45,602 nucleotides of DNA, from the IMG/VR virus record IMGVR_UViG_3300031772_000061, positions 1-45,602 of that record, one strand, 5' to 3'. The notes below the pieces were generated by a model. The model searched no databases. It worked only from the letters and a program-made list of their open reading frames with translations, and was not told where the DNA came from. The DNA is from a virus. Below, piece after piece: positions 30,158 to 38,053 of this stretch. The position numbers were made by a program, and so were the translations under genes. How positions within the stretch are numbered: position 1 is the stretch's first letter; every line of letters begins with the position of its first letter.

Positions 30158-30617
30158 TATCCATCGAATTGATTTCGATTTCTGACGAAATATTCGTTAA
30201 GCCAATACTTTTTTCACGCAACACATCCTTTTGTTTTTCATTTGTCATCAAAATTTTGATTCCTCTTATATCTTTTGGATAATTTTTAATCCAGTCTTTT
30301 ATATCTATGTGTTCCGACCATGCTTCATTGGGAAGTTCATCAATGATAATACTTGATTTTGATTCCATTGCCTCGATAACTAAATCACCAAACTTGATCT
30401 TAGTTATAGAATATTCTGTTTTTATATCAGTTAGTGGTACAATTTCTTTTAGGTACAACTCAGCATTATATCCTTTTTGCCATGCAAGTAGACAATCCCC
30501 AAGTTCTTCGTTTCTTATGGCTAAGATGGATTCGGGTGTTGATAAAATATAATAATATTTTGTCGTTAATTCCTTAGAATCAATAGTCATCCATTTTGTA
30601 CACGCTTTTGCCGTCAC
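30144..30617 (-). CDS. Hypothetical protein downstream of dnaB
   Basis: 157 aa from GTG 30617, chosen because AAGGAG lies 5 bp upstream and the GTGA overlaps the dnaB stop; the longer frame to 30647 lies within dnaB. Beta-rich first half (Y-Y-Y-I-L-S-T-P-E-S-I-L-A-I-R), acidic second half. No domain recognised; the location suggests a replication role. Confidence 0.6.
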   Translation of the reverse strand: MTAKACTKWMTIDSKELTTKYYYILSTPESILAIRNEELGDCLLAWQKGYNAELYLKEIVPLTDIKTEYSITKIKFGDLVIEAMESKSSIIIDELPNEAWSEHIDIKDWIKNYPKDIRGIKILMTNEKQKDVLREKSIGLTNISSEIEINSMDSVPF

Positions 30618-31963
30618 TCTTTCTCCTTGTTGACAAATTTTGTGCATTGTTTATTAAAATCTAACTTGATAATTCCTGTGGGACCATTTCTCTGCTTTTC
30701 CAGACTAACTTCGGTTGTATCATCCATGCTATCTTTGTTGTAATAAGAATCACGATACAAAAGACATACTATATCAGCATCCATCTCCAATGACCCAGAT
30801 TCTCTTAAATCCGACAGTAGTGGGCGTTTGTTTGACCTATCCTCTGGACCTCTATTGATCTGTGCAACCGCTATTACAGGAATCTTAAAATCTTTTGCAA
30901 TCGCTTTCAATGATCTTGAAACAGACGATATTTCCTGTTGGCGATTTTCTGTCCTCTTATAAGAACTCAAATATGAGATATAGTCTATTATTATCAATTC
31001 AATACCGTGTTGATATTTCATCCGCCTAATACGTGATCTCAATTCCATATCCGTCAATCCAGAAGAATCGTCAATATATAGATTGCCCTTGTAAATCTCA
31101 TTTATTACATTTACTGCTTTCTGATATTCTGCTTCGGATAGATGTCCTGTTCTTAAATTAAAACCATCCAAATCACCTAAAGACGAGACTATCCGAAGCA
31201 TTAATTGTTCCTTTGACGTTTCCAACGTAAAGAATCCAACTGGCATTTTTTCAGTAAAAGCAAGATGTATGGCAATATCTTTTACGAATATAGATTTACC
31301 CATACTTGTTCTTCCAGCGACAATAATGTAGTCACCCGGATAAAATCCTGTTGTAAGATAATCAAGTTTCTTGAATCCAGATGGGATTCCTGAAACAGAT
31401 GTCTTTGATTGATAGGCTTTTGTAATCGTTGATAGTGTGGAATTTACCAGAGAGCGTGCATTTACAAATTGTGCTGATGACAAGTCTTTTATATTCAATA
31501 TAGAACTCTCAGCACTTTCTAATAAACTATCCGTTTCTAACATATCATCAAAGGCGTTATTATAAATTTCTACTGATGCCCTTATCAACTTTCTTCTTCG
31601 TGAAGTATCTCTACACAATTCAGCGTAATGCTTGATATTTCCCAATCCTAACGATCCCGCTTCTATACTTTGAAGATATGGAACGTCACCTACCTTTTCT
31701 AACTCACCCATTTTATCTAATTCTCTTATGATCATCAACATATCAGGTGGAATGTTGCGTTGATATAAACTAAGTATTGCGCTGAATATCTTTGCATGTG
31801 CCTCTTTATAGAAATCATCTGATTTTACAATCTCAATGATCTCTGCAACCGTCATTAAAGAACTTTCTGGTTGCATACAGGCAGATAAAACAGCAATCTC
31901 TGCGTCAATATATACTGGCGGAACTCTATCAAATCTTATAGCTTCAAACCTTGCATTTTCCAA
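30614..31963 (-). CDS. dnaB: DnaB-family replicative helicase
   Basis: 449 aa from TTG 31963 (AAGGAG 7 bp upstream); TTG 31969 is only 1 bp from that site. The N-terminal helical domain (about 1-150) is followed by a RecA-type ATPase with G-R-T-S-M-G-K-S near 217-224 (Walker A), L-I-I-I-D-Y-I-S (Walker B), V-A-Q-I-N-R-G and L-R-E-S-G-S-L-E-M-D-A-D (DnaB sensor region). It unwinds the fork as a hexamer. The initiator gene overlaps just upstream. There is no phage DNA polymerase, so host polymerase III is presumably recruited. Confidence 0.95.
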   Translation of the reverse strand: MENARFEAIRFDRVPPVYIDAEIAVLSACMQPESSLMTVAEIIEIVKSDDFYKEAHAKIFSAILSLYQRNIPPDMLMIIRELDKMGELEKVGDVPYLQSIEAGSLGLGNIKHYAELCRDTSRRRKLIRASVEIYNNAFDDMLETDSLLESAESSILNIKDLSSAQFVNARSLVNSTLSTITKAYQSKTSVSGIPSGFKKLDYLTTGFYPGDYIIVAGRTSMGKSIFVKDIAIHLAFTEKMPVGFFTLETSKEQLMLRIVSSLGDLDGFNLRTGHLSEAEYQKAVNVINEIYKGNLYIDDSSGLTDMELRSRIRRMKYQHGIELIIIDYISYLSSYKRTENRQQEISSVSRSLKAIAKDFKIPVIAVAQINRGPEDRSNKRPLLSDLRESGSLEMDADIVCLLYRDSYYNKDSMDDTTEVSLEKQRNGPTGIIKLDFNKQCTKFVNKEKE

Positions 31964-32909
31964 CTTCAAACTCCTTCCCTAAAGCGTCAAGTTCCTCAGA
32001 TATGTCAACATCAGGACCCATTTTCTTTATTATTTCCTGCATCCTATCAAAGAATTCAGGGCGCATAGGTTCAATCGGTGGCGGAGGCTCCCATTCAACG
32101 ACTTCGGCAGTCGTAGGTACAGGAGGTTCATCTTTTATTTCTCTTAGAATGGGTTGGATGTAAGAGAGTAATCTTGGTAATTTAAGTTCGGCTTTTGAAT
32201 TCATTGCTTTTTTGATAGCAATTAATATCTTTTCTTCTGGATAGGTTAGTGTTTCGTCTAGCAATTCATAATCTATCCTTCTTTGTGGTTGCCATGCAGT
32301 AGCAAGAGTTTTGTTTAGAAGTTTAATTAGAGGTACGTATTTTTCTATATCACTATCAGCAGATAAATTATGCGCGTGTTCTACTTCTGTTTTGTTATGT
32401 TCTGGTATAGTATTAGAAGGGAGGACATTTTTTGCAGACATGCGCTGATCTCGAGGGGTTGAGAATGGCGCATCTCCGTTTTTTTTGTTACTACCTTGTT
32501 GCAAGTTTGTTACTACCTTGTTGCAAGTTTGTTGCAAGTTTGCTGTATTATTACTGTAAATTTCCAGTAAAAATACGTAATTAAAGTGATATGTGCCATA
32601 TTCTCTCCTATTATTTTCGTTAGATTTGAAAATCCAACTATCAGGATCGTTATCTATATGAAGATAATTATTAAGTATGTCTCTTGTATTTCTGAATGTT
32701 CGTATATCTAACGCACTTAATGCACATATCTCGTGGTTTGAGATTCTAAGTTCATCAGGAAACCCCATTTCGTTAAATTTGTAAAGTAATCCCATCATAA
32801 TAGCGTTCCCGCTATTCCCAACGAAATGATGTATTCCTAGTTTGTAGTAATTCCTAAATAGATCGATAAGATTTCGGGTAGGTATTTCTTTTTCTTGATT
32901 TTTTTGCAC
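31944..32909 (-). CDS. Replication initiator / helicase-loader-like protein
   Basis: 321 aa, GTG start with GAGG 9 bp upstream. Residues about 25-110 form a DnaD/replisome-organiser-like winged helix (M-M-G-L-L-Y-K-F-N-E-M; I-S-N-H-E-I-C-A-L-S-A-L-D-I-R-T-F-R-N-T-R). A polar linker with T-N-L-Q-Q repeats (about 120-145) follows, then a C-terminal helical part. Such proteins bind origin iterons and deliver helicase. The linker coincides with a direct repeat in the DNA (TTACTACCTTGTTGCAAGTT near 32490-32530), a possible origin within the gene. Confidence 0.75.
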   Translation of the reverse strand: MQKNQEKEIPTRNLIDLFRNYYKLGIHHFVGNSGNAIMMGLLYKFNEMGFPDELRISNHEICALSALDIRTFRNTRDILNNYLHIDNDPDSWIFKSNENNRREYGTYHFNYVFLLEIYSNNTANLQQTCNKVVTNLQQGSNKKNGDAPFSTPRDQRMSAKNVLPSNTIPEHNKTEVEHAHNLSADSDIEKYVPLIKLLNKTLATAWQPQRRIDYELLDETLTYPEEKILIAIKKAMNSKAELKLPRLLSYIQPILREIKDEPPVPTTAEVVEWEPPPPIEPMRPEFFDRMQEIIKKMGPDVDISEELDALGKEFEVGKCKV

Positions 32910-32937
32910 GAATAAATCCTCATCTCAGATTAAGGGT

Positions 32938-32964
32938 GTCAGGGGGTCTGAGAACACCCCTGAC
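32938..32964. repeat. GC-rich hairpin between regulator and initiator genes
   Basis: GTCAGGGGGT pairs with ACACCCCTGAC around CTGAGA. On the minus strand it lies in the leader of the initiator gene, without a T tract. A GC-rich island in an AT-rich genome, so a likely control element. Confidence 0.55.
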
Positions 32965-33041
32965 GGCAAACGGTAATTAATCGCTTGCCAGTGATTGGTT
33001 CAAATCTAGTATAAAGCTTTGGAACGTGAATGTCAAGAGTT

Positions 33042-33536
33042 CTATACACCCTTCTTTATATTATTATCAGATTGATTACTCTTTTTATTCTCAGATAGAA
33101 ACTTATCAATATCACATCTACGGAATCTAATTATCTTGTTTCTGTTCTTTTCAGAATGTCCAGGACGATTAATTGCGATATAGTCAATTATACCGTCCTC
33201 CATATAGCGATGTAGTGTTGAGGGTGAGATATTGATATAGTCACAACCTTCTGAAAATGATAGTACGGGTTTTGACTTAATTGTATCATAATATTTTGCG
33301 CTGATTTGTTTAACTTTTATAACGGTTACCGATTTTACTCGTCGAGGGCTGTCAGCATGATCAATATTCCATACTTTGATAAATTCTTCCAAATCACTAG
33401 GATTAATTCTCCAATGCTTAACGACTTTTTTAGCTTTTAATTTTCCAGTAGCTATAAGTTTGTAGATGGTCATTGGAGTGACCTCTAATCTACTGGAGAT
33501 TTCTGGTACTGTTAGGTATAGTCTTTTTTGTGGCAT
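33042..33536 (-). CDS. Double helix-turn-helix (excisionase-like) regulator
   Basis: 164 aa. Two MerR/excisionase-type domains: L-T-V-P-E-I-S-S-R-L-E-V-T-P-M-T-I-Y-K-L near residues 7-26 with a basic wing, and L-S-F-S-E-G-C-D-Y-I-N-I-S-P-S-T-L-H-R-Y near 92-111. It is transcribed from its own promoter opposite the terminase promoter. No integrase gene is seen, so a transcription regulator of the divergent region is more likely than a true excisionase. Confidence 0.75.
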   Translation of the reverse strand: MPQKRLYLTVPEISSRLEVTPMTIYKLIATGKLKAKKVVKHWRINPSDLEEFIKVWNIDHADSPRRVKSVTVIKVKQISAKYYDTIKSKPVLSFSEGCDYINISPSTLHRYMEDGIIDYIAINRPGHSEKNRNKIIRFRRCDIDKFLSENKKSNQSDNNIKKGV

Positions 33537-33591
33537 AATTTATCCGACCTTTTTTAATTGTTAAATAGATTAATTATTTAGTATAATAATT

Positions 33592-33621
33592 ATTATATCA
33601 TACATTGTCATTCTTTGTCAA
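33592..33621 (-). promoter_or_regulatory. Leftward promoter of the regulator/replication operon
   Basis: On the minus strand: TTGACA (33621-33616), 18 bp, TATAAT (33597-33592). Confidence 0.75.
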
Positions 33622-33668
33622 GTGTTTTTTATATGTATTTTAATTATTTGTTCAAATGTTAAAATTTC

Positions 33669-33697
33669 TTGACATCGAAAATAGTTTGATTTATAAT
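33669..33697 (+). promoter_or_regulatory. Rightward promoter of the packaging genes
   Basis: TTGACA (33669-33674), 17 bp, TATAAT (33692-33697), 32 bp before the terminase small subunit start. Consensus match, so activity may be strong unless repressed by the neighbouring regulator. Confidence 0.85.
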
Positions 33698-33728
33698 CAT
33701 TACAAGAACAAATTTTATGGAGATAAAC

Positions 33729-34238
33729 ATGGAAAACTTACTATCAGAAGAATGTGAGCATAACGAAGCTTTTGAACATTACTTTTCTCTTAGACATTTA
33801 GGAACTGAAAGAGAACGATTTAATCAAGTAGCAAAAATAATTGAGAAGTCCGTAACCACCATTCAGAAATGGTCTATAGGAGAACAGTGGAATAAACGAG
33901 TCGAGTATAAACTTAATAAAATGCTTAACACTATTGATAAAGAGATAGAACATAGAGTTACGGAAGATGTTAAGAATATTCAAGCGATGTTAATGGCAGG
34001 GCTTGATGAGTTCAAGAAGAAAGTGGATAGCGGTGAAATAAAAATAACATCTTTTAAGGAAGCTAATGACTGCATAAATGCCTATACCAAAATTTCTAGT
34101 TTAATTCAAGATAATAGTAAGGTAAAAAATCCAGTAAGCATCTATATAGTTACAGGAGTACCAAGACCAGATGGAAATACAAGAACCATTATTGACATAC
34201 CATCCAAGCCAATTGCCCTTGGAGAATCTTCGGGATAA
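33729..34238 (+). CDS. terS: Terminase small subunit
   Basis: 169 aa from ATG 33729 with GGAG 6 bp upstream (ATG 33717 is an alternative). Residues about 10-50 look like a DNA-binding helix-turn-helix (F-N-Q-V-A-K-I-I-E-K-S-V-T-T-I-Q-K-W-S). The middle is helical for oligomerisation (L-M-A-G-L-D-E-F-K-K-K-V). It recognises phage DNA for packaging. It overlaps the large subunit by 68 bp. Confidence 0.8.
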   Translation: MENLLSEECEHNEAFEHYFSLRHLGTERERFNQVAKIIEKSVTTIQKWSIGEQWNKRVEYKLNKMLNTIDKEIEHRVTEDVKNIQAMLMAGLDEFKKKVDSGEIKITSFKEANDCINAYTKISSLIQDNSKVKNPVSIYIVTGVPRPDGNTRTIIDIPSKPIALGESSG

Positions 34239-36612
34239 TGACACGATAATTGATATATCAAAAAGATATATTCCGACTCCAAAGCAATATCTAGCTCATA
34301 CTGCCCAAGAAACTAATCTACTTTATGGGGGCGCGATGGGTGGTGGAAAAATGCAGGGTGTCAACGAATCGGTCTGCACTCCATTTGGAATTAAACGTTT
34401 TGGTGATATTAAAGTTGATGATTTTGTTATTGGAAAAGATGGGCTTCCAACACGAGTGATAAAAATATGGGAACATGGAGAACAGGATTTATATAAAATT
34501 ACATTTACGGATGGTTCTTTTACTCATTGTGGTTTAGAACATCTTTGGTTAGTCTCTTATTCTAGTACAAAACACAAGAAAAATAATGTTAGAGTTCGAG
34601 AGTGGGGTGTTCAAACAACAGAACAAATAATTTCATGGATGGATAAAGGATTAGTGGATTCTGCTGGTGTAAAGAAACATCCATTGATACCTTTATGCGA
34701 TCCTGTTCATTTCAATAGGACATACAAAACAGACCAATTTAACCTTGATTCTTATGTAGTCGGTTTGTTATTAGGCGATGGTTGTATCACAAAACAATTA
34801 GGAATAACATCGGAAGATATGGAATGTATTAGTGCAGTAGAAAAAGAAGCTCTTAGATTGGGTTGCAGAACAAGACTTAATCAAAAAAAAGAATCCTCCT
34901 GTTTTGATTTATCAATAACAAATAATTCTAAACTTATAGCACTATTAATAAAACTTGGGATATATGGGCATAAAGCAGACACAAAATTTATACCAGAAAT
35001 ATATAAAACCGCTTCAATAGAACAACGTATAGCTATAATACAAGGATTATGTGATAGTGATGGTTATATAGATGCTAGAGGACACCCTTCTTTTTGCAGT
35101 ATAAGCAAGCAGTTAGCAGAAGATGTTCAATATATGATCCGCTCTCTTGGTGGAAAGGCAACTATTACAAGTCGAATCCCGACTTTCAGGAGTAAAGGCA
35201 TATTAAAAGATGGACAAAGAGCATATAACGTTACTATAAGAACTAATAATGATGGTATGCTTTTTCGCTTACAACGGAAATTAGATCGCATTAAAAAGTA
35301 TAATGGTGGGTGCGCATTAAAGAATAGAATCGAATCTATTGATTTTTCGCATCGTGAAGAGTGTCGTTGTATAACAGTTGATGCTCCTGATGGTTTATAT
35401 CTTACGAATGATTTTATTGTAACTCATAACTCCACGTGGTTGTGTGTTGAAACTAGAGAGTTACTTCTTGAATATGATGGTAATGTAGGTTTTTTAGGTC
35501 GTTGGGAAAGTACTACATTTAATAGAACTACCCTTGTAACATTACTAAAGCATCTACCAAAAGAGATTATAAAAAAACATTCCACTTATGAGCATTATAT
35601 TCAATTTGTAAATAACTCAATACTTTATTATGGTGGATTGAAACCTACGCAAGCTTCTGCACCAATAGACAAATTCAAGTCTATGGAATTAGGTTTTTTT
35701 GGTATTGATGAAGCCTCTGAGGTACCAGAAAGCATATTTTTAGTCTTAGCTTCACGATTACGAATACCAATTCCAAGAATTCATTATAGAGCTTTATTAA
35801 CATCGAACCCGGAACGTGGATGGGTAAGGGATCGATTCGTAAAGCAGAACTTACCAGATCATTGCTTCGTACAAGCTCTTCCAAAAGATAATCCACATAA
35901 TCCACCAGATTATGAATCAAAGTTAAGAGAATTGTTTCCCTCTGAATGGGTAGAAAAATATCTCAATGGAGATTGGGATTTTGCTATCGAAGATAATTAT
36001 GTTTTTACTTTCAATATGATTTCAAATGCAATGGAACGAAATTTACCACGCTCTGGTGATGTCATATTAGGAGTTGACTTTGCTCGTAAAGGTAAGGATA
36101 ATACAGTTATAAGTGCTACATGGAATAATGGCCACAATGAGATACTTTATACTTGTGACTACACACCAGATTTAATGCCAGTAGTGGGAAAAGTTGGACA
36201 GTTCATAGATGAATTACATCCAAAGAAAGTAATTGGCGATGCAGTTGGACTTGGTGCAGGCGCTTGTGATAGACTAAGAGAAGTACATGGAGATATCGTT
36301 ATTGATTTTGTTGGTGGTGCAAAAGCAGAAAATCCCAAGCGTTATGATAATCGTAGAGCAGAAGCTTACTGGACATTTAGAAAGAAACTTGAAGATGGTA
36401 TTTCAGACTTGCCAAATGACGAGAAAATACGTCAGCAAGCATCATCTATCAAAGGACATATAGATTCTGACAGAGTGGTACGCATAGAAAGTAAAGCAGA
36501 GATGAAAGATTCACCTGATGAGATGGATGCGATCATAATGAGTAATTCAATGACAGGCAATAAAGATGAGATTATTGGATATGTTAGAAAATGGAGAGGC
36601 AGAACAGAATGA
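34171..36612 (+). CDS. terL: Terminase large subunit, interrupted by an intein
   Basis: 813 aa, of which residues 61-420 are an intein. The joined protein is 453 aa, normal for TerL. The P-loop is split: G-G-A-M-G-G-G-K (53-60) joins S421-T-W-L to give the ATPase Walker A motif. I-D-E-A-S-E further on is Walker B. The RNase H-like nuclease has D in I-L-G-V-D-F-A-R, D in V-I-G-D-A-V-G and D in S-P-D-E-M-D. It cuts and pumps DNA into the head. No clear ribosome site; probably coupled to terS. Without splicing the ATPase cannot work. Confidence 0.95.
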   Translation: MEIQEPLLTYHPSQLPLENLRDNDTIIDISKRYIPTPKQYLAHTAQETNLLYGGAMGGGKMQGVNESVCTPFGIKRFGDIKVDDFVIGKDGLPTRVIKIWEHGEQDLYKITFTDGSFTHCGLEHLWLVSYSSTKHKKNNVRVREWGVQTTEQIISWMDKGLVDSAGVKKHPLIPLCDPVHFNRTYKTDQFNLDSYVVGLLLGDGCITKQLGITSEDMECISAVEKEALRLGCRTRLNQKKESSCFDLSITNNSKLIALLIKLGIYGHKADTKFIPEIYKTASIEQRIAIIQGLCDSDGYIDARGHPSFCSISKQLAEDVQYMIRSLGGKATITSRIPTFRSKGILKDGQRAYNVTIRTNNDGMLFRLQRKLDRIKKYNGGCALKNRIESIDFSHREECRCITVDAPDGLYLTNDFIVTHNSTWLCVETRELLLEYDGNVGFLGRWESTTFNRTTLVTLLKHLPKEIIKKHSTYEHYIQFVNNSILYYGGLKPTQASAPIDKFKSMELGFFGIDEASEVPESIFLVLASRLRIPIPRIHYRALLTSNPERGWVRDRFVKQNLPDHCFVQALPKDNPHNPPDYESKLRELFPSEWVEKYLNGDWDFAIEDNYVFTFNMISNAMERNLPRSGDVILGVDFARKGKDNTVISATWNNGHNEILYTCDYTPDLMPVVGKVGQFIDELHPKKVIGDAVGLGAGACDRLREVHGDIVIDFVGGAKAENPKRYDNRRAEAYWTFRKKLEDGISDLPNDEKIRQQASSIKGHIDSDRVVRIESKAEMKDSPDEMDAIIMSNSMTGNKDEIIGYVRKWRGRTE
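34351..35430 (+). other. Intein in TerL, class 3 signature, with LAGLIDADG endonuclease
   Basis: 360 aa from Met 61 to Asn 420. It has no Cys or Ser at position 1; the first residue is Met. Block B reads T-H-C-G-L-E-H-L-W (Trp two after the His), block F reads E-C-R-C-I-T-V (Cys at the usual Asp position), and block G ends I-V-T-H-N before Ser. Trp, Cys and Thr at these places define class 3 inteins, which start splicing with the block F Cys. Two LAGLIDADG motifs (L-L-L-G-D-G-C-I; L-C-D-S-D-G-Y-I-D) indicate a homing endonuclease. Confidence 0.85.
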
Positions 36613-38051
36613 AGATATTACGAAAAAAAGAATTAACTAGGATAGATCAAGTCTATAAAGATTTAGAACGCGCAAATTTTAAGATTGCAGAGCTAGAAAA
36701 ACAACAGTCTGAGATTATAGGTAAAGTTTTCATAGTCACAGCCAATGGAAAAATGATTACAGGTGATTCAATAATGAAAAGCGATACTGATAAGTCTAAA
36801 CAGACTAAGGATGCCGATTCATGGAGTAATACTTTAGGACTTGCCAATAAACCATTTGACCCTTATGCTTTTCTATTATTATATGATGAAAGCCCTACAC
36901 TATTCAGAGTTATAAATCAGATTGCAACCGATGCCGCTGGACTTGGTTATTCTCTTACCTTAAATGAGCATCATAAAGAAAGTATAACCGAAAAACAAAG
37001 AATTCTGACTTTACTGAAGAATCCAAATGGTGGTAAATCTAGCTTTCGCCAAATTATGAATTCTCTAATAATTGACTATGAGTTAGTTGGTTATCAGGCG
37101 TTAGAAGTAGTACGAGGAAAAAATAATAAGGTAACGAAGATATTTCATCTGCCAGTATGTGATTTATGGGTGCATGCCGACGGTAATAAGTTTTGCCAAA
37201 AATCTGGTACAAAAGAGGTATGGTTCAGCGAATTTTCTAATGACGTGGATAGATTACGAATAAAATCATCTAATGGGGGCATCCAAGAAGATTTAACATT
37301 AGATGACATTGGCAATGAAATATTTTTTAATAAGATGTACTATCCACGTTCAAAACTATATGGAGTACCACCATTGATGAGTGCGGTTGGACATATTGCA
37401 AGTATGATTGGAATCAGGGACTATAATTTATCCTTTTTTGAGAATCTAGGAATACCCGCTTATCTTGTACAATTAACTGGCAAATGGAGTGATGATGCAG
37501 CCGATGACATCCACAAGTTTATCAATACCGAATTAAAGGGCGCATCAAATGCCAATAAAACTTTGATATTACAATCACCATCTGGAGGAGAAGCTACTTT
37601 CACACCTATTTCTACTCAAGCAAGAGAGGGATCATTTAGACTCTATCTCGATTCGCTTAAAGAGGATGTGCTTTCGGTATACTCAATGCCACCATATCGA
37701 ATAGGAATAGCAGAAGTAGGAAAGTTATCGGGTACGACAGCGAAAGAATTGAATGAAATATATAAGAATGGAGTAATAGAGCCAGTACAAGATGAATTAG
37801 AGAAGATGATGGATGCCATTATTAATTCTGAGGCTTATACATTTAAATTTATAGATTTAGATACTAAAGATAAAATGTTAGAGTTGTCATTAGAAACACA
37901 GAAACTAAATACAGGTAGAATTTCAATAAATGAATTAAGAAGAAAAGCTGGTGAAATTGAATTACCTGAGAAGTTTGCAGATTATCATTTTGTGTCACGC
38001 AGTATGGTACCATTAGAGTTACTTGGACTTGTTTCGCCTTCAGGAAAGTAA
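36609..38051 (+). CDS. Portal protein (PBSX-type)
   Basis: 480 aa from ATG 36609, whose ATGA overlaps the terL stop. Features of HK97/PBSX-type portals: F-R-V-I-N-Q-I-A-T-D-A-A-G-L-G near residues 97-111, P-R-S-K-L-Y-G-V-P-P-L near 245-255, then D-Y-N-L-S-F-F-E-N-L-G-I-P-A-Y near 274-288 and P-P-Y-R-I-G near 358-363. It forms the 12-fold ring through which DNA enters. Follows terL as usual. Confidence 0.9.
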   Translation: MKILRKKELTRIDQVYKDLERANFKIAELEKQQSEIIGKVFIVTANGKMITGDSIMKSDTDKSKQTKDADSWSNTLGLANKPFDPYAFLLLYDESPTLFRVINQIATDAAGLGYSLTLNEHHKESITEKQRILTLLKNPNGGKSSFRQIMNSLIIDYELVGYQALEVVRGKNNKVTKIFHLPVCDLWVHADGNKFCQKSGTKEVWFSEFSNDVDRLRIKSSNGGIQEDLTLDDIGNEIFFNKMYYPRSKLYGVPPLMSAVGHIASMIGIRDYNLSFFENLGIPAYLVQLTGKWSDDAADDIHKFINTELKGASNANKTLILQSPSGGEATFTPISTQAREGSFRLYLDSLKEDVLSVYSMPPYRIGIAEVGKLSGTTAKELNEIYKNGVIEPVQDELEKMMDAIINSEAYTFKFIDLDTKDKMLELSLETQKLNTGRISINELRRKAGEIELPEKFADYHFVSRSMVPLELLGLVSPSGK

Positions 38052-38053
38052 GT

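Noticed and set aside
32990-33020. tRNA T-arm-like GGTTCAAATC
   Set aside because: No cloverleaf can be drawn around it; no tRNA gene was found elsewhere by eye.
33042-33536. True excisionase of a temperate phage
   Set aside because: No integrase or attachment-site duplication is visible; two HTH domains at a divergent promoter suit a regulator.
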